A stretch of DNA of 64,000 bases from Pholiota molesta. Taxonomy: Eukaryota > Basidiomycota > Agaricomycetes > Agaricales > Strophariaceae. Of this stretch, positions 10,701-23,600 are shown piece after piece. A model generated the notes under the pieces. It was not told the origin of the DNA and did no database searches. It worked only from the letters and a program-made list of their open reading frames with translations. Numbering within the stretch: position 1 is the stretch's first letter; every line of letters starts with the position of its first letter. The DNA lies in contig JACGCK010000188.1 of assembly GCA_014925825.1 (NCBI GenBank), positions 1 through 64,000 of the forward strand, read 5' to 3'. The translations under genes and the position numbers were made by a program.

Positions 10701-13700
10701 CGCACTATGGTCGTTTTTCTATACTACGTGACGCGAACGAAGTATCCTTGGACATCGATCCGGCTGATGAGGATGCCGCCAATCAAGAGTACTTGGATTC
10801 TATGCGCAAATCTAATACTTCTTCTGCTTATGTTGAACCGACGCGTGATGAATTCTCGAATGCTACAAAGACTGCTCTAAACGTAGATCTGAAACCTGAC
10901 GAAGCAAGTCCTACCACAACTCCTGAGAATTTGGATACAATTCCGCGGTCTGCGAAACGCGCTAAATATTCATCTAGAGACAATGTTTCCTCTCCCTCTC
11001 GCCCTCCAAACAATGCCACTTCTGATCTTGTAATCATTCCGGCTCACAAGGCCAGAGCTCTACCGGAAGGACTGGGCTCTCTGGGAGCTCGAGCCTTACG
11101 GATTAAGGCTTCCATTGTCTCTGTAACTGCCGAACCAACGGAAACACGTCTCGACTCTGGAGCCGACATCACTTTGATGTCGGAAGACTTTTATAACGCC
11201 CTCGCGGTACGACCTAAAATCAAGGAAGGACTTCGCATGAAGCTCTATCACCTTACCGGGGACGCTAAAGTACTGGGCTATATCCGCACCTCTCTATTCG
11301 CAGAAGCAACCGACGGTACAATCATCAGTTTCGAACTCGAAGCATACATAGTAAGAGGCATGCGAGTTCCCATCCTTCTAGGAGAAGACTTCCAAACCAC
11401 ATACGAGATAGGCCTGGATAGATTCGCAGACGGCCGTTCAGAAGTCCGCGTCGGTAGAAACTCCCCCCGGATGATCAAAGCGTCCTCCGCCCTTAGCGTT
11501 GATTTAGGATTCGAAATACGACAAGCATTCCTGTCCCAATCGTTCGTACGAGCGAAAGCCGTCCGTCGAGGAAAAGCCAAAAGCAAACCCGCCATTGTCG
11601 ACATACCAGTGATCGCCGAGAATGACGTTAAAATCAACGCTGGCTGCGTTCATAACGTTCGTATCAGCGCCCCATTCGGTGACAGGAAGGAATGGATCGT
11701 CGAGAAGATTCTGATAGGCACGGATACTGCAGACATCTTAGCAGCTCCTACGACCTGGATCAATGCGGATCACCCTTACCTGCCCATAGCCAACCCCAGC
11801 TCACGTCCTTGGTACATTCGAGCGGGCGACGTAGTCGGGCACCTGATCGATCCGGACCAGCTAGACAAACCTTCGGAAACTGACCGTTCGAAAATGGCCG
11901 CGGCTGCCGACTCCATACGAACAATTATAACAGGTTCCTTGAGAGAGCAGGATCTGGCTTCAGCTTCCACGGAGCGCGCCCCACATGATGACCAGCTTGA
12001 CGGAGATGAAAACTGGGGCCCAAAAACCACCGCTGTCGACCCCGACCCAGCTATTGGAGACGTGTCTGAGCTAGTTAATCTCGGCCCTGATATTCCAGAC
12101 CATATACGGCCGAAACTCACTGAGTTGTTGCGCAACAATGAAGCGGCCTTTGGAGTTAACGGCCGCCTCGGGAAGGTCAGCGCGCGTGTCACCGTGCCCT
12201 TGAAACCTGACACCTTGCCCATTTCAGTCCCTATGTATGGCGCTTCACCCGCAAAACGAGAGATCATTGATAAGCAGGTTACTGCCTGGTTCGAGGCGGG
12301 AGTCATCGAACCTTCTGTAAGCCCTTGGGGATTCCCAGTCGTGGTAGTCTACCGCAATGGCAAGCCACGACTGGTAGTCGACTATAGGAAGCTGAATGCT
12401 CGCACCATTCCGGATGAATTCCCTATACCTCGGCAAACCGAAATCATTCAGGCATTGTCCGGATCCCAAGTATTATCTTCGTTCGATGCGTTAGCAGGCT
12501 TCACTCAGTTGGAAATGGCGGATGATGAGAAGGAGAAAACAGCATTTCGATGTCATCTGGGGCTTTGGCAATTCAAGAGAATGCCCTTTGGCTTACGCAA
12601 CGGCCCTTCAATCTTCCAGCGCATCATGCAAGGAGTGCTATCCCCTTACCTATGGCTTTTCGCACTCGTGTATATCGATGATATTGTCATATTCAGCAAG
12701 TCATGGGATGACCATCTCATCCATCTGGACAGGGTCTTCAAGTCCTTAATCAACGCTGGAATCACCTTGTCTCCTTCTAAATGCTTCGTCGGGTATTCTT
12801 CAATTCTGCTTCTTGGTCAGAAAGTCTCTCGGTTAGGATTGTCTACTCATTCCGAGAAAGTCGCCGCGATATTGGAACTCGACAGACCAAGATCAGTACC
12901 GGATCTGCAAAAATTCTTAGGAATGGTCGTCTATTTCTCCCAATACATTCCATTTTATTCTTTTATCGCTACGCCTCTATTTAATCTGCTTCGCAAAGGA
13001 GTCCGATGGCATTGGAATCCTGAGCACGAAATCGCCTGGCAACAGGCCAAGGAAGCCCTCGCGGCAGCACCAGTTTTGGGACATGCTGTAGCAGACCAAC
13101 CCTATCGGCTATACACCGACGCTTCGGACTTCGCTCTAGGCGCTAGCCTCCAACAAATTCAACCTATCCGTATCGGCGATCTCAAGGGAACTCCCGTTTA
13201 CGAACGACTGCATAAAGCCTGGGTAGCTAAAGGCGACGTTCCGCATTTATTCCCAATACTTCTCCGGGAAATTCAGGAGACCAAAGGCCCGGACGTTTGG
13301 GCCTCTACGTTTGAAGACACAATTGTCCACGTCGAGAGAGTTATCGCCTACTGGAGTCGTACTCTGAAATCTGCTGAACGTAACTACAGCGCTACCGAAC
13401 GCGAAGCCTTAGGCGCTAAAGAAGCCCTTGTTCGTTTCCAACCTTTCATTGAGGGCGAGAGAATTATCCTCATCACGATCATGCCGCCTTGCAATGGGCC
13501 CGCGTTTACGAAAACTCTAACAGGAGACTTGCAGCGTGGGGGGCAGTATTCGCTGCTTACCCTGGTCTACGGATAGTTCACAGACCAGGAAAAGTACACT
13601 CTAATGTCGACCCTCTATCCCGACTACCAAGAACTCCGCCGCACAACTCCCCAGTTCGAGACGATATAAACGCCATCACGCAGGACTCTGAAAAACGAGA

Positions 13701-15574
13701 TGTAGCTCAATTCGCTGAAGATCGATCTTCCAACGCCCCAGCCCCTAAAGCCGCCTTTTCTGTATGGTGGTGGGAGGACGTAGTAGACATGGAAGTTTAT
13801 CCCGTTATGACACGTAAACAACGACTACGTCTAGAACGATTGGATTCGGCTGACGAAGAAGAGGACACGCGTCAAGGGCAAAAGGATCCGACCGTCGAGG
13901 AGGAAGACATGAATTCGGCGGAAGACTCGGAGAATGAAATGAAGGAGGACTTACCTTACCCAGAAAACGATCACTGGACCTATCCTGTCAACTTCGAAAA
14001 ACCTCTCGAACCTCCAGAAGACGAATGGGAGAAGAAGACTCACCTCCTCATCGCCCTGAACCCTGAACTTATTCAGAACTTCGTGGACGGCTACCTCCAG
14101 GATCCCTATTTCAAAGGGAAATGTTCGGATGAAATCCCCAATGCCAACACGGTCATCACTCCTTCACACTTCCGAAAGGGTTCTAACGGTCTGCTTTACT
14201 TCCTGGACGCTGACTGGGCTTCTCGTCTTTGCGTACCTAAAAGCATGGTCAATCACGCTCTCAAATGGATTCATGACTCCCCCAGCGAAGGTGCTCATGC
14301 GGGCGTAAAAAGATTCAACGCTAGGCTGCAGGAATTATTCTACTGGCCGGGTATGCTACGAGAAGCCGAAGAATTCGTGAACACCTGCGACGTATGCCAA
14401 AAGATCAAAGCCAATCATAGTAAAAAGATGGGTGCCTTGAGACCTGCTCACATACCCATGTTCCCGTTCGCCACCGTAACTCTCGATCTCATTACCGGCC
14501 TTCCTCCTTCAGGCGACGACAAATTCACCGCCGTCCTAGTCATAGTCGACAAATTGACGAAGTTGCCATCATCATCCCAACTCACAACGAATTGAATCGT
14601 GAAGGCTTCGCTAAATTATTCATTGAACGAGTAGCGAACATCTTTGGACTACCGTCTCGAATAATTACCGACCGCGACAAGCGTTGGGCCACGGACTTCT
14701 GGAAAGCGATTGTCTCTCATTACGGAGGAACTATGGTGCTCTCTTCGTCGCATCACCCTCAGACGGACGGACAAACGGAAGTTCTTAATGCAACCATTGA
14801 GCAAATGCTTCGAGCGTATGTTGCCGGCAAGAGATCCAGCTGGTCCGCATGGTTGAGCGTCTTAGCTTTTGCCTACAACTCTTCCGTTCATTCGTCAACT
14901 TCTCATACTCCTAATAAGCTACTACTAGGATACGAACCACGGCTGACCACGAGCGCCCTCCTGCAAGAAATCGACCCTTCGTCACGACCCTTCCTACCTA
15001 GCCAGAAGGCGGAGGACTTTGTAGCCACGGTAGAGGAAAATCGAAAACTTGCCCGCGATTCTTTGGCTTTAGCTCAGGAACGACAAGCTAAAGCCTACAA
15101 CAAAGGGAGACGTCCGGCCGAACTAATCGAAGTCGGTGATCTGGTTTTGATCAACCCCCACACCCTCAAACTTGTGAAGCCGACGGAACAGGCAGAAAAC
15201 TCGTACAACGAACCATCGGTCCCTTTGAAGTCCTCGAGAAAGTTAACCCTGTTGTTTTTCGTCTACGCCTCCCAGACACTTATCCTATGCACCCCGTCTT
15301 CAACATTGCTCACCTGAAGAAGTATCATCCATCCCCTGCCAAGTTCGGTGAACGCGTAATATTACCAGAAACCAGAGACTTTCTTGCGTCCCCCGAATAC
15401 GAAGTCGAAGCAATCCTCGGACACCGTTTATTGGGTAGAAAGCACGGAAATCGACGCCAATTCTTCATTCGATGGGCGGGATATGGCCCATCAGACGATT
15501 CTTGGGTCTCCGAATACGACCTTCGTAACGCACCAGAGCTCAAACGCGAATATTTCAAACTTCATAATCTTTAG
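7754..15574 (+). CDS. Retrotransposon Gag-Pol polyprotein, three frame breaks
   Basis: The first frame (7754-13576) is 1940 codons. It has a long N-terminal extension with no recognised domain, a run of about 20 glycines near residues 625-645, a capsid-like Gag region (about 680-900), a CCHC zinc knuckle CWICTSPKHVFRDC near 969, an aspartic protease motif LDSGADITLM near 1133, and reverse transcriptase with YIDDIVIF near 1640. RNase H starts at YTDASDFALGASL. Its frame ends near 13479, by the third catalytic aspartate. It resumes in the next frame with the rest of RNase H and the integrase zinc domain (CDVC). A second break lies near 14573 inside the integrase core and a third near 15190. The last frame ends in a chromodomain (FFIRWAGYGPSDDSWVSEYD). 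Each break is repaired by one extra base in a short run. Confidence 0.9.
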
Positions 15575-15843
15575 AATTGTTTATTCTTTATTTAGTTACC
15601 TTGCCCCATCGATCGCCTAGAAGGCCTGTAACATTTTGTACGAATACTTAAAAATAGCGTAGTTTTCTTCTCTTCTCAATTCTCCGTTCTACTTACGGCA
15701 TTCGACATGTGATCAGATTACAGATCAAAGTGCTCCAATATAAATACGCACCCTTTTTTTTTCTTCAACCTCAACATCGATATCTTGGCCGCGCGATCTC
15801 AGCACGATCAGTGACGCTAGTACTCGTTTTGAAACCGCGACGC

Positions 15844-16023
15844 GACGATTGGCATCTTGGCTGCAGTCTATAGGACAGCGCTAGTACCCTTTCCGGCGTC
15901 CGTGACGATTGGTATCTTGGCTGCAGTCTATAGGACAGCGCTAGTACCCTTTCCGATATCCGCGACGACTGGTATCTTGGCTGCAGTCTACAGGACAGTG
16001 CTAGTACCCTTTCCGACCGCTAC
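15844..16023 (+). repeat. Three tandem 60-bp repeats inside the retrotransposon
   Basis: Three consecutive units start at 15844, 15904 and 15964. Each contains ATCTTGGCTGCAGTCTA and GTGCTAGTACCCTTTCC (first two units GCGCTAG). They lie in the leader of the extra coding region, just upstream of its start codon at 16059. An internal promoter or transport element is possible but not shown. Confidence 0.8.
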
Positions 16024-16058
16024 ATTCTCATTCTATCTATTCTGCACAAACCCCAACG

Positions 16059-18991
16059 ATGGACGCCGCCATGCACGATCGAGGCAGTCGCGCCTTCACA
16101 TTTCTCTCGTCTCGACTCCACGCGATCGCCGGCTATCTCGACAGGCCTGCACTTTCAGCGGGAATGAGATTCATTTTACCCACAGGATTCAGCATCTTGT
16201 CCTCTCGATTCGTCCCGTTCAGCACTCGCCTCATGGAAATATGGTCTCCAAATTCCACCCAGATTCCATTCTATCCTGGACTTCGAGAACCGACGTTCGC
16301 AGCTGGGCGCCAACTCCCAACTGAATGGCGACGGAGCGATGGCCATGCAGGACGTTTCGACCCCACTGTTTCACCTCAGCACTTCGATCCATCTCTCCCC
16401 TGGCTAGGCTTCATACGGAGGTCATACGACGCATCCCTGCCGGAATTCGAATCCATACTATCTCACTGGGAGCCATCGGGTCCAGGAAACAGAGGCAGCT
16501 TCCGGCTCGAGTTCGTATCGCGGCTACGGGATCGCTACGAGGACGTCCAGCGTCGAATGAATTCACGATCGCAAATCGAGCGCCTCGCACCCACCCTGTG
16601 GAGAGATCGACCGAGCAGCAATGGGACCACGCCTTCCATCGTTCGCGGAGAATTGTCATTTGACGACGCGGTCGATAATCTAGCCCATCTACAAGTAGAA
16701 ATCAAATTCATGGACGCATGGGCTCGGATGGCTGATGCTGTCATGCAGCTATCATCTTCGACGGAACCCCTTCGTAAAACCGTCGATAAAGCTGATGACT
16801 CCCTGGTTGGAATTTGGCTGAACGACGTCTCTGAGACTGCAGGCCTGCGGATGCTACGCTTCCGCGTTCCATGTTTCATCATCAGTGAGGTACTCAATGC
16901 CGAAGATATCGCTCGTGCCGCTCGTCAGCCTAAAGCCCTGAATTTTATCAATGGCACACCGATTGCTGGTCTGAACACATCTCTTTACTCTATTGAAATC
17001 GCCATCCAGCAGGCAGGAGGGATACTTCGTGACTTACAAGCAGATCTCGGCATCGCGTCCTCGACTCCAACCTTTTCGACGTCCGAGAAAGATCAAGCCT
17101 CTCCATCATCACAGCTACGGCTGAGCAACACTCCACCACGACCGACCCCAGCAGCGAACCCCTCCCTTGCCCCTTCTAACCCTGAGATTCTGCCCCCGCC
17201 CGTAGCCGGTGTAGGCCCAGGAAAATGGTCTCTATGGACGGTATCGAACATGGATAATGAAGCCTTCACAGAATGTATGGAACAGCTTGGCGCTCGCAGG
17301 AAGGAAGACAAGGGCAAGTACCGATACTTCGATCGTCAACGGCAACGATACCTTTGCTTTGACGAGAAAGTACCCATCCCCGCATCCTATCGCGCTGATC
17401 CGAAAATTTTCGGATTACCGGTTCCCAGCCTACCATTCGTGCAACGAGAGAACAGCAAGACACTCGCCTCTCGATCGGCGTCCACTTGGATGTATTTGAC
17501 GGAGAAGCCTGATCCAAAGGATGCAAATCGTGCCTATGTCCCGTACAGAGCCCCACCTGCTGCCCCGCAACAAGCCATCGTTGATCATAACAGGGATCGT
17601 TCTCCCGCACAGCCGACTTCTTCCAAGCACCCTCGAAGCCCCAACAATGGACGGTACTCAGCCGGATCCTCGAGTCCTCTGCAAGTTCCCCGATCACCTC
17701 CCAACAAGCGTCGTGCGACTATGGCCCCACGATCGTTTGGATCCTCGGCGTTCCGACAGCATCAGTCGATTCCTCAACGCCCGAGCTTGTTCAATCGACT
17801 CCGGTCTCCACCCCCGCATCGTGTTCAAGGCGACTACTATCGCCCCAGGTCTCGCTCTCCTACCGGCACAAATCATCGTAAGGATGATGGCCGAGACCAC
17901 CGCGGAAGTGCTTACTCCAGAGATGTCTTCCATCGCGATGACACACGCCGTCCTCAGTCGCCCAGGCCTCGTCGCTCTCCATCTCGCTCTCCGCCTCGTT
18001 TTCAGACTCACTCTCATCCCGTGCACAAGTCTCCTCCTCCGTCGGCTGCTCATTCGCGGAATCACTCGCCTCCACGGCGCCCCTCATCTCCCTCTCCAAT
18101 TCGAGGCAGACGCACTCATTCCTTAGGTAAAGGCCGCGACACCTCTTCGTACAATGAGAAGCGCAAACGCTCGCCTTCCCCTTCCCGTTCGCGCTCTCGG
18201 TCTTCGGACTACAGTGATGAGGATTCCTACTCGGACGGTCCTTCAGACAGTGGTTACTATTACGAAACCCCCGCTCCAGCCGTGGTCGTTTCCCAAACAC
18301 GCTCTGGGGGGCTGTCCTTTACGGAGACGCTAGCTTCTTCTTCCTCAGCAGTCATTCCCTACGAACCTTCGCTCCCTCAAGGAACTTTGCTTCAGCGCTT
18401 CAGGAGATCGTCCCGGGACCAGTCACCGCGCCAGTCCCAACCTTGTCAGTTATAGCTCCCAGAGCTCAAAATAATTGCTTAGTGCTATGGAACCTTCCTG
18501 CTGCCTTCATATGGCATAACGTTGTTCACTGGATTTTGATGGTCTTGCCTTTAGCGGGTAACCCTCCGCTTGAGCGCGTTCTGCGCACGAATGAGTCCGG
18601 CACCCAAGTCTTCTGGCTGAAATTCAGGACCGTTGCGGCAGCAATCTCTTTCCGCGGTGTTGTCGCGTCCCGCCACATAACGGACGGCGGTCTATTGGTC
18701 CACTGTGACTTTATACTCACCAGTGATTACGCTGGTGCCAATGGACGATCCTCCGATTATTGGGAAAATTCCGGTCTTTCTTATGATCGAAGCTTGGACA
18801 GCGAATTTTCGGATCTTTACTGCCCGCGCGCTATCACTGGACCCGGCCTTGCCGCTCGTTTGGGAATGGAACATGTCAGTTCTACCTATAACAAACCGAC
18901 GAAATCAAAACGCCGCCGCACGAACCAGCAACATCGATATGGATACAATCCGCAAAAGAACCGCAGGAAGAAATTCAACGGCAAATCGTAA
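16059..18991 (+). CDS. Extra retrotransposon ORF (Gag-like/RNA-binding?), one frame break
   Basis: The first frame (16059-18455, 798 codons) starts MDAAMHDRGSRAF. It has an alpha-helix-rich N-terminal half and a proline/serine-rich linker. Near residues 560-690 comes an arginine-serine-rich tract with many RSP, SPS and RSRS motifs. About 60 bases before its stop the frame appears to slip at a T-run near 18395 into a second frame running to 18991, which has no ATG of its own. That tail has NCLVLWNLPAAFIWHNVV and QVFWLKFRTVAAAISFRGVV, spaced like RNP2 and RNP1 of an RRM, and ends in a lysine/arginine-rich segment. There is no envelope signature, signal peptide or transmembrane segment. The function is unknown. 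An RNA-binding accessory protein is inferred from the RS tract and RRM-like tail. Confidence 0.6.
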
Positions 18992-18994
18992 CTG

Positions 18995-19009
18995 CAGACG
19001 GGGGGGCAT
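18995..19009 (+). other. Polypurine tract
   Basis: GCAGACGGGGGGGCAT sits directly before the 3' LTR, where plus-strand synthesis is primed in LTR elements. Confidence 0.7.
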
Positions 19010-19401
19010 TGTGATAGCTGGCTACTATTGGACGTCCGCAGATTCATTTTACCTTTTCAATTACTTAGTTCCTTTCTTGAAGCAGAGATAGTCACATGAC
19101 CTTATTGACTCTTATTTACTTACTATAGTCAATACCCGTGTAGCTCATGTACGATCTCTCATCTTAACACGTATATCTTGTCGCCGAGCTCCTCGTCGCC
19201 CCCTTCGTGAGATCACCTCTACCCTCGCCGGCTGGGCGTCCTGTAACCGCTTCCCTGACGAGGGTGACACGTCCTCTCGACGAAGAGTCACAACGTCAAA
19301 CAAACACTCGGCCAGGTGGGATGACGCTACCCGCGACCCCCCTCGCCTCATTCTCCCTCGAACTCCGCGCCCCGAAGTCCCGCGAGCCCACAGGCATCAC
19401 A
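19010..19401 (+). repeat. 3' LTR (392 bp)
   Basis: Same length and, as read, same sequence as the 5' LTR. It is followed by the target duplication CAGGG and the remaining T-arm and acceptor of the split tRNA-Gly. Confidence 0.93.
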
Positions 19402-19427
19402 CAGGGGTTCGACTCCCCTTCGGTGTA
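19402..19427 (+). tRNA. tRNA-Gly(TCC), 3' part after the retrotransposon
   Basis: CAGGG (target duplication) followed by GTTCGACTCCCC and the acceptor TTCGGTGT with discriminator A. The internal B box GGTTCGACTCC is intact here, but it is separated from the A box by 12.5 kb. A T-run follows (pol III terminator in the intact copies). Confidence 0.88.
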
Positions 19428-20687
19428 TACTTTTTTACTCCATATGGTTCCCCAAAAGAAATCGGAGTGGCCGAGGTCCCTGACCCCCTGACTGAATGAT
19501 TCTTTATTTTCGATTCTGATGCGAGAGACACAGCGAGGTCATCGTTTTTGGAGCTCGGTAGAGAGTGACAATGATGTGCGGTTAGGCGCCCGTCATTCTA
19601 ACAAGGTACTTAATAGTACAAGCTTTCACAACTTTGTGGATCTTCAAACTTGCGCACGCGGCTCTTGCGCGGCTCTTGAAGATCAAAGATATGAAAAGAC
19701 AGTGGGGCTCTAATTACGTAATAGTGGCTGTGCAGCGGCGCGCGCGTCTCACCATGGCCGCGTCTTCGCACAATGTTCGCGTTCGATCTGCGCTAAATCT
19801 GCACGTCTTCTCAACATCTTTCTTACGCATCCTCTGAGTCCGGCCTGTGTGTTTTATATACTGTTAGTTATTTTGAATTAAAATTATTTATTATCATACC
19901 CCAGTCTAAGCTGAATCTAAGCTGGAAATTGCAGGAAAATTGTCAAATATAGCATTGGATAACATTGTTTGACCTGAGGTACTTCAGAGTCTTCTCAAAA
20001 GGGTACATAAATTAGTAGATATGGATAGCTTATAAAGAGGGCCAGGGCAAGCTTTGGCCCAAACCTCTCAGAAGTAAAATAAATATAAGTAATGGGAAGT
20101 TTTAATTGGGTAAATTAGTAAATTAGTAGGAGAGTTGTCATGTTTTCACACTTCAGTATTATTCTTGGAAGAATGGGCCAGGGCGCAGCTCTGGCCCACA
20201 TATTTTTTAAATATATAGATTAAGTCAAAGCACCATCAATATGCCTTTAAATTTTTGCTTCTCTTTTCTTTTTACTTTGGGCCAGTATAGAGCTGGAAAT
20301 ATAATTCTATTGAGATCTTGAACCAGTTTACTCTGCTCAATTTCTTTTGGCTCAATTCCTACCATTTCCAACTTTTTGCACTTGATTCGACAATGATTCA
20401 ACCGTAAAATCATAGAAGCAATTTTAAGCAAATTCTATTCTTTAAGGGCTACGTACGGAGGCGCAAGGCGCCGACTCAAAGGGGGTCCAGGGGCGCAGCC
20501 CCGGCAAGCTGTTGCCCAGAGCGAAGCAGGAGGTGAGCGCAAAGCGCGAACCTCCGACGCGTAGCGGCGGGCATAAAGCTTGTGAGTGTGAGAGACCAGT
20601 CACCACGTAGCTGTGATTTGTCAGCGGATGGGTTGCGTGGACGGGAGCGTCTGTGGCAATATTGCATCACACTTACCACCTCCGTGA
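19428..20687. other. Intergenic with low-complexity and GC-rich repeats
   Basis: AT-rich sequence with repeated motifs GGGCCAGGGC...CTCTGGCCCA (about 20039-20063 and 20174-20201). At 20455-20575 there is a GC-rich patch of short inverted motifs (GGCGCAAGGCGCCG, GGGGCGCAGCCCC, GCGCAAAGCGCG). These look like remnants of short non-autonomous elements. No gene was seen. Confidence 0.45.
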
Positions 20688-23600
20688 ATGGTTCCTGTTC
20701 CCATTACTCTCCGCAATTCCCATTCTTCGCGTCTCCTCTACGTCCTAGTATCAGCAGCCTCCCACTATGCGCCACGCCTCTTCTCCTCCCAACGCCCAGC
20801 CGACGGCGACTGGGCCTCGCTCGCCGCGCGCGACAGCGACTTCAACCCACATTCCCCGTGTCCATCGTACTGGTCATCCTCATCCCAGTCCTTGTCCTCT
20901 CGTCGGGTCTGTTTGCCGGTCTGACATTAGGCTACATGAGTCTCGACGAGACTCAGTTGAACGTCCTCAGCATTAGCGGCACCCCGTACGTCCTTCCTCG
21001 CTGGCCCCCTATCTGGCACTGACCCCGTCGTGTGACGTTGCAGCGACCAGAGGAAGTACGCGAACAAGATCAAGCCCATTCGCAAGAACGGCCATCTGCT
21101 GCTCGTCACCCTTCTGCTCGCCAACATGATCGTCAACGAATCCCTCCCCGTCATTCTCGATCCCATTCTTGGGGGAGGTGTGTTGAGCGTCGTCGTATCT
21201 ACCGCGCTTATTGTGATGTGAGTCTAGTCCTGTATTGCTCTCTCTTTCTTTCCCGTTCTGCGCATGAGATCGCTATCTCAAGTTTTCATGGCTCGTGCAC
21301 TTGTCAGCCTTTCCAAGGGCCGGCGTTTGACCGACGGCACATACATATATGCCAACCTCTGCTAAGAGGCTAAGGCTACCTTGCGAAGTCCTGTGCCGTT
21401 TTTCCTGTCTTTTCCATTCTGCATACGAGATCGCTATCTCAAGTTTTCATGGCTCGTGCACCCGCTAGCCTTTCCAAAGGCCGGCGTTTGACCGACGGTA
21501 TATACATATATGCCAACCTCTGCTCAGAGGCTACGGCTACCTGGCGAACTACGGATATGACGTCACGCATACTGATCATCACTTGCCATGTGCCATTTCT
21601 ATTCCTATCAATATCCCGATGGCAAGGTATATCCCTTCATGTCGTAAGATCGGCAGAGGGTATATCTCGCATTCAGCGTTGCAGACTTCGCGATTGAAGC
21701 GCCGTGTTTGGTACCAACGCTGGTACCGTTTCGGTCTCAACGATCGGGATGTGATTTTCTCGTGCGGTTGGAAGGTTGATATTGAGCGCTTTTTTGGCGC
21801 CCCTGTGAATAACCTTGCTATTTCAGCTTTATCATTGCCTAGGGGTATATCTCGCATTCAGCGTCTCAGACGTAGCGATTCAAACGCCGTGGTTTGTACC
21901 AGCGCCGGTACCGTTTCGCTTCCAACGATTGGGATATGATTTTTTCGTGCGGTTGGAAGTTTTATTGAACCCTTTTTCGACGCACCAGTTTTGCTCTATC
22001 AATGCCTATATGGCTGCAATTGGTACCGTTTCGGTTTCAACGAACAGGATATGATTTTTCATGTGGTTCGAAGGTTGATATCGAGCGCTTTTTTTGACGC
22101 GACAGTGATAACCTTTCCATTTCTGCTTTATCATTGCCTATATGGCTGCATCTGGTTCGATGACTGCTGCGTATCCGTCATCCGTCTTTTCAAAGACAAC
22201 AATTCGAGGTCCTGATGTACGACGGTGATATTTGGTTTTCATTTTCAACGATATTCGCTACCATATTTTTTTCTTTGAAAACAGGTGGTTGAACATTCGT
22301 TTGTGTATCAGAGATGCTACCTTCGCGTATCGTGCATCATTTGTGTTCGCCAGACTCGGGGATTGTTTTCGCCAGTGGGCTTTTTGATGCGAGAATCCGT
22401 CGGAGGCTATGGCATTTGTTCTGCTTGCGTTTTACATTTAATACAGTCTGAGGTTCCAGGTCTCTTTTTCAGCGTACCATTTCCTCGTTCCGAGATCTTA
22501 CGCTGATGAATTGGCCGGAGGCTTTTGGTTGTATTAAACTGTATCTTGCTTTCTTACAATTAACCCTACGTACTCACGAACAATTCGTTTTTCGTTGGCC
22601 TTTACTTTAGCCTGTTATCATTATGTTATCATTATGCTCACTTTCTATCTACCCATAGTTTCGCCGAAATCATCCCGCAGTCCCTTTTCACTCGCCATGG
22701 TCTATATCTCGGTGCCCAAATGGCCGGGTTCACCAAGGTAGTCATTTATGCTCTAGTGAGTTCGTTTTTGATATTTCGAGACAAAACTGTGATTTATTCC
22801 AAATATCACAGGGCATTATCGCATGGCCTGTGGCGAAACTCCTGGAGTTTGTGCTCGGATCACATCATGGTATCATCTATCGCAGAGCAGGTCCGTTTCT
22901 TCTCTTGTTCAATTCACCACCGACTGATACAACGTCCCTCGCACAGAATTGAAAGAATTAATCGCGATGCACTCTAACCAGGGCGCGCACGGCGGCGACC
23001 TGAAAGTCGACACGATCACCATCATCGGCGCGACGCTGGACCTGCAGGAGAAGGTCGTGCGGCAGGCGATGACGCCGATCAGCGACGTCTTCATGCTCTC
23101 CATCGACTCGCAGCTCGACTACGCGCTCCTGAAGAAGATCTGCCAGACGGGGCACAGCCGCGTGCCCGTGTACGAGGAGGTGGACGTGCCGGTGTCCGTC
23201 GTTGCGGAGGTCGACAACCAGAGTGCGTCGTCGCCGCTCGATGAGAGGCCGCAGGCGCGCACGAGGAAGGTGAAGAAGATTATTGGGATTTTGCTGGTCA
23301 AGCAGTGCGTGCTGCTCGATCCGAAGGGTGTGTTTTTTTGGCGCGTATGTTTTGGGTTTTTGGAGGCTGAATGGGGCGTTTAGATGCTACGCCGTTGAGG
23401 AAGATTCCGCTGAACAAAGTGCCGTTCGTGCCTAATAACGAGCCCTTGTTGGGCATTCTGGACCGATTCCAGGAAGGCAGAAGTCATATGGCCATTGTTA
23501 GCCGCTTCAGCGTGGAGAAGGTATATTTCAACACCTTAAATTGTAAATCTACCTTGCTGACGTGCACACGTAGGCTGCATCCGTGAAGAAGGCCGTCAAG

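Larger units (their letters stand above)
6918..19401 (+). mobile_element. Complete Ty3/gypsy chromodomain LTR retrotransposon, 12.5 kb
   Basis: Two 392-base LTRs (TG...CA ends) look identical by eye and flank gag-pol and a long extra coding region. The target duplication CAGGG occurs at 6913-6917 and again at 19402-19406. A primer-binding site, a polypurine tract, zinc knuckle, protease, reverse transcriptase, RNase H, integrase and a C-terminal chromodomain are all visible, in the order typical of chromoviruses. At 12,484 bases it is longer than most members because of a long Gag extension and an extra 3' region. Identical LTRs mean a recent insertion, yet pol has three single-base frame breaks, so the copy either moved with help from an intact relative or the breaks are sequencing errors. 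Confidence 0.93.

Noticed and set aside
16059..18991. The extra retrotransposon ORF considered as an envelope gene
   Set aside because: No signal peptide, no transmembrane segment and no cysteine-rich ectodomain. An RS-rich tract argues for a nuclear or RNA-binding protein.
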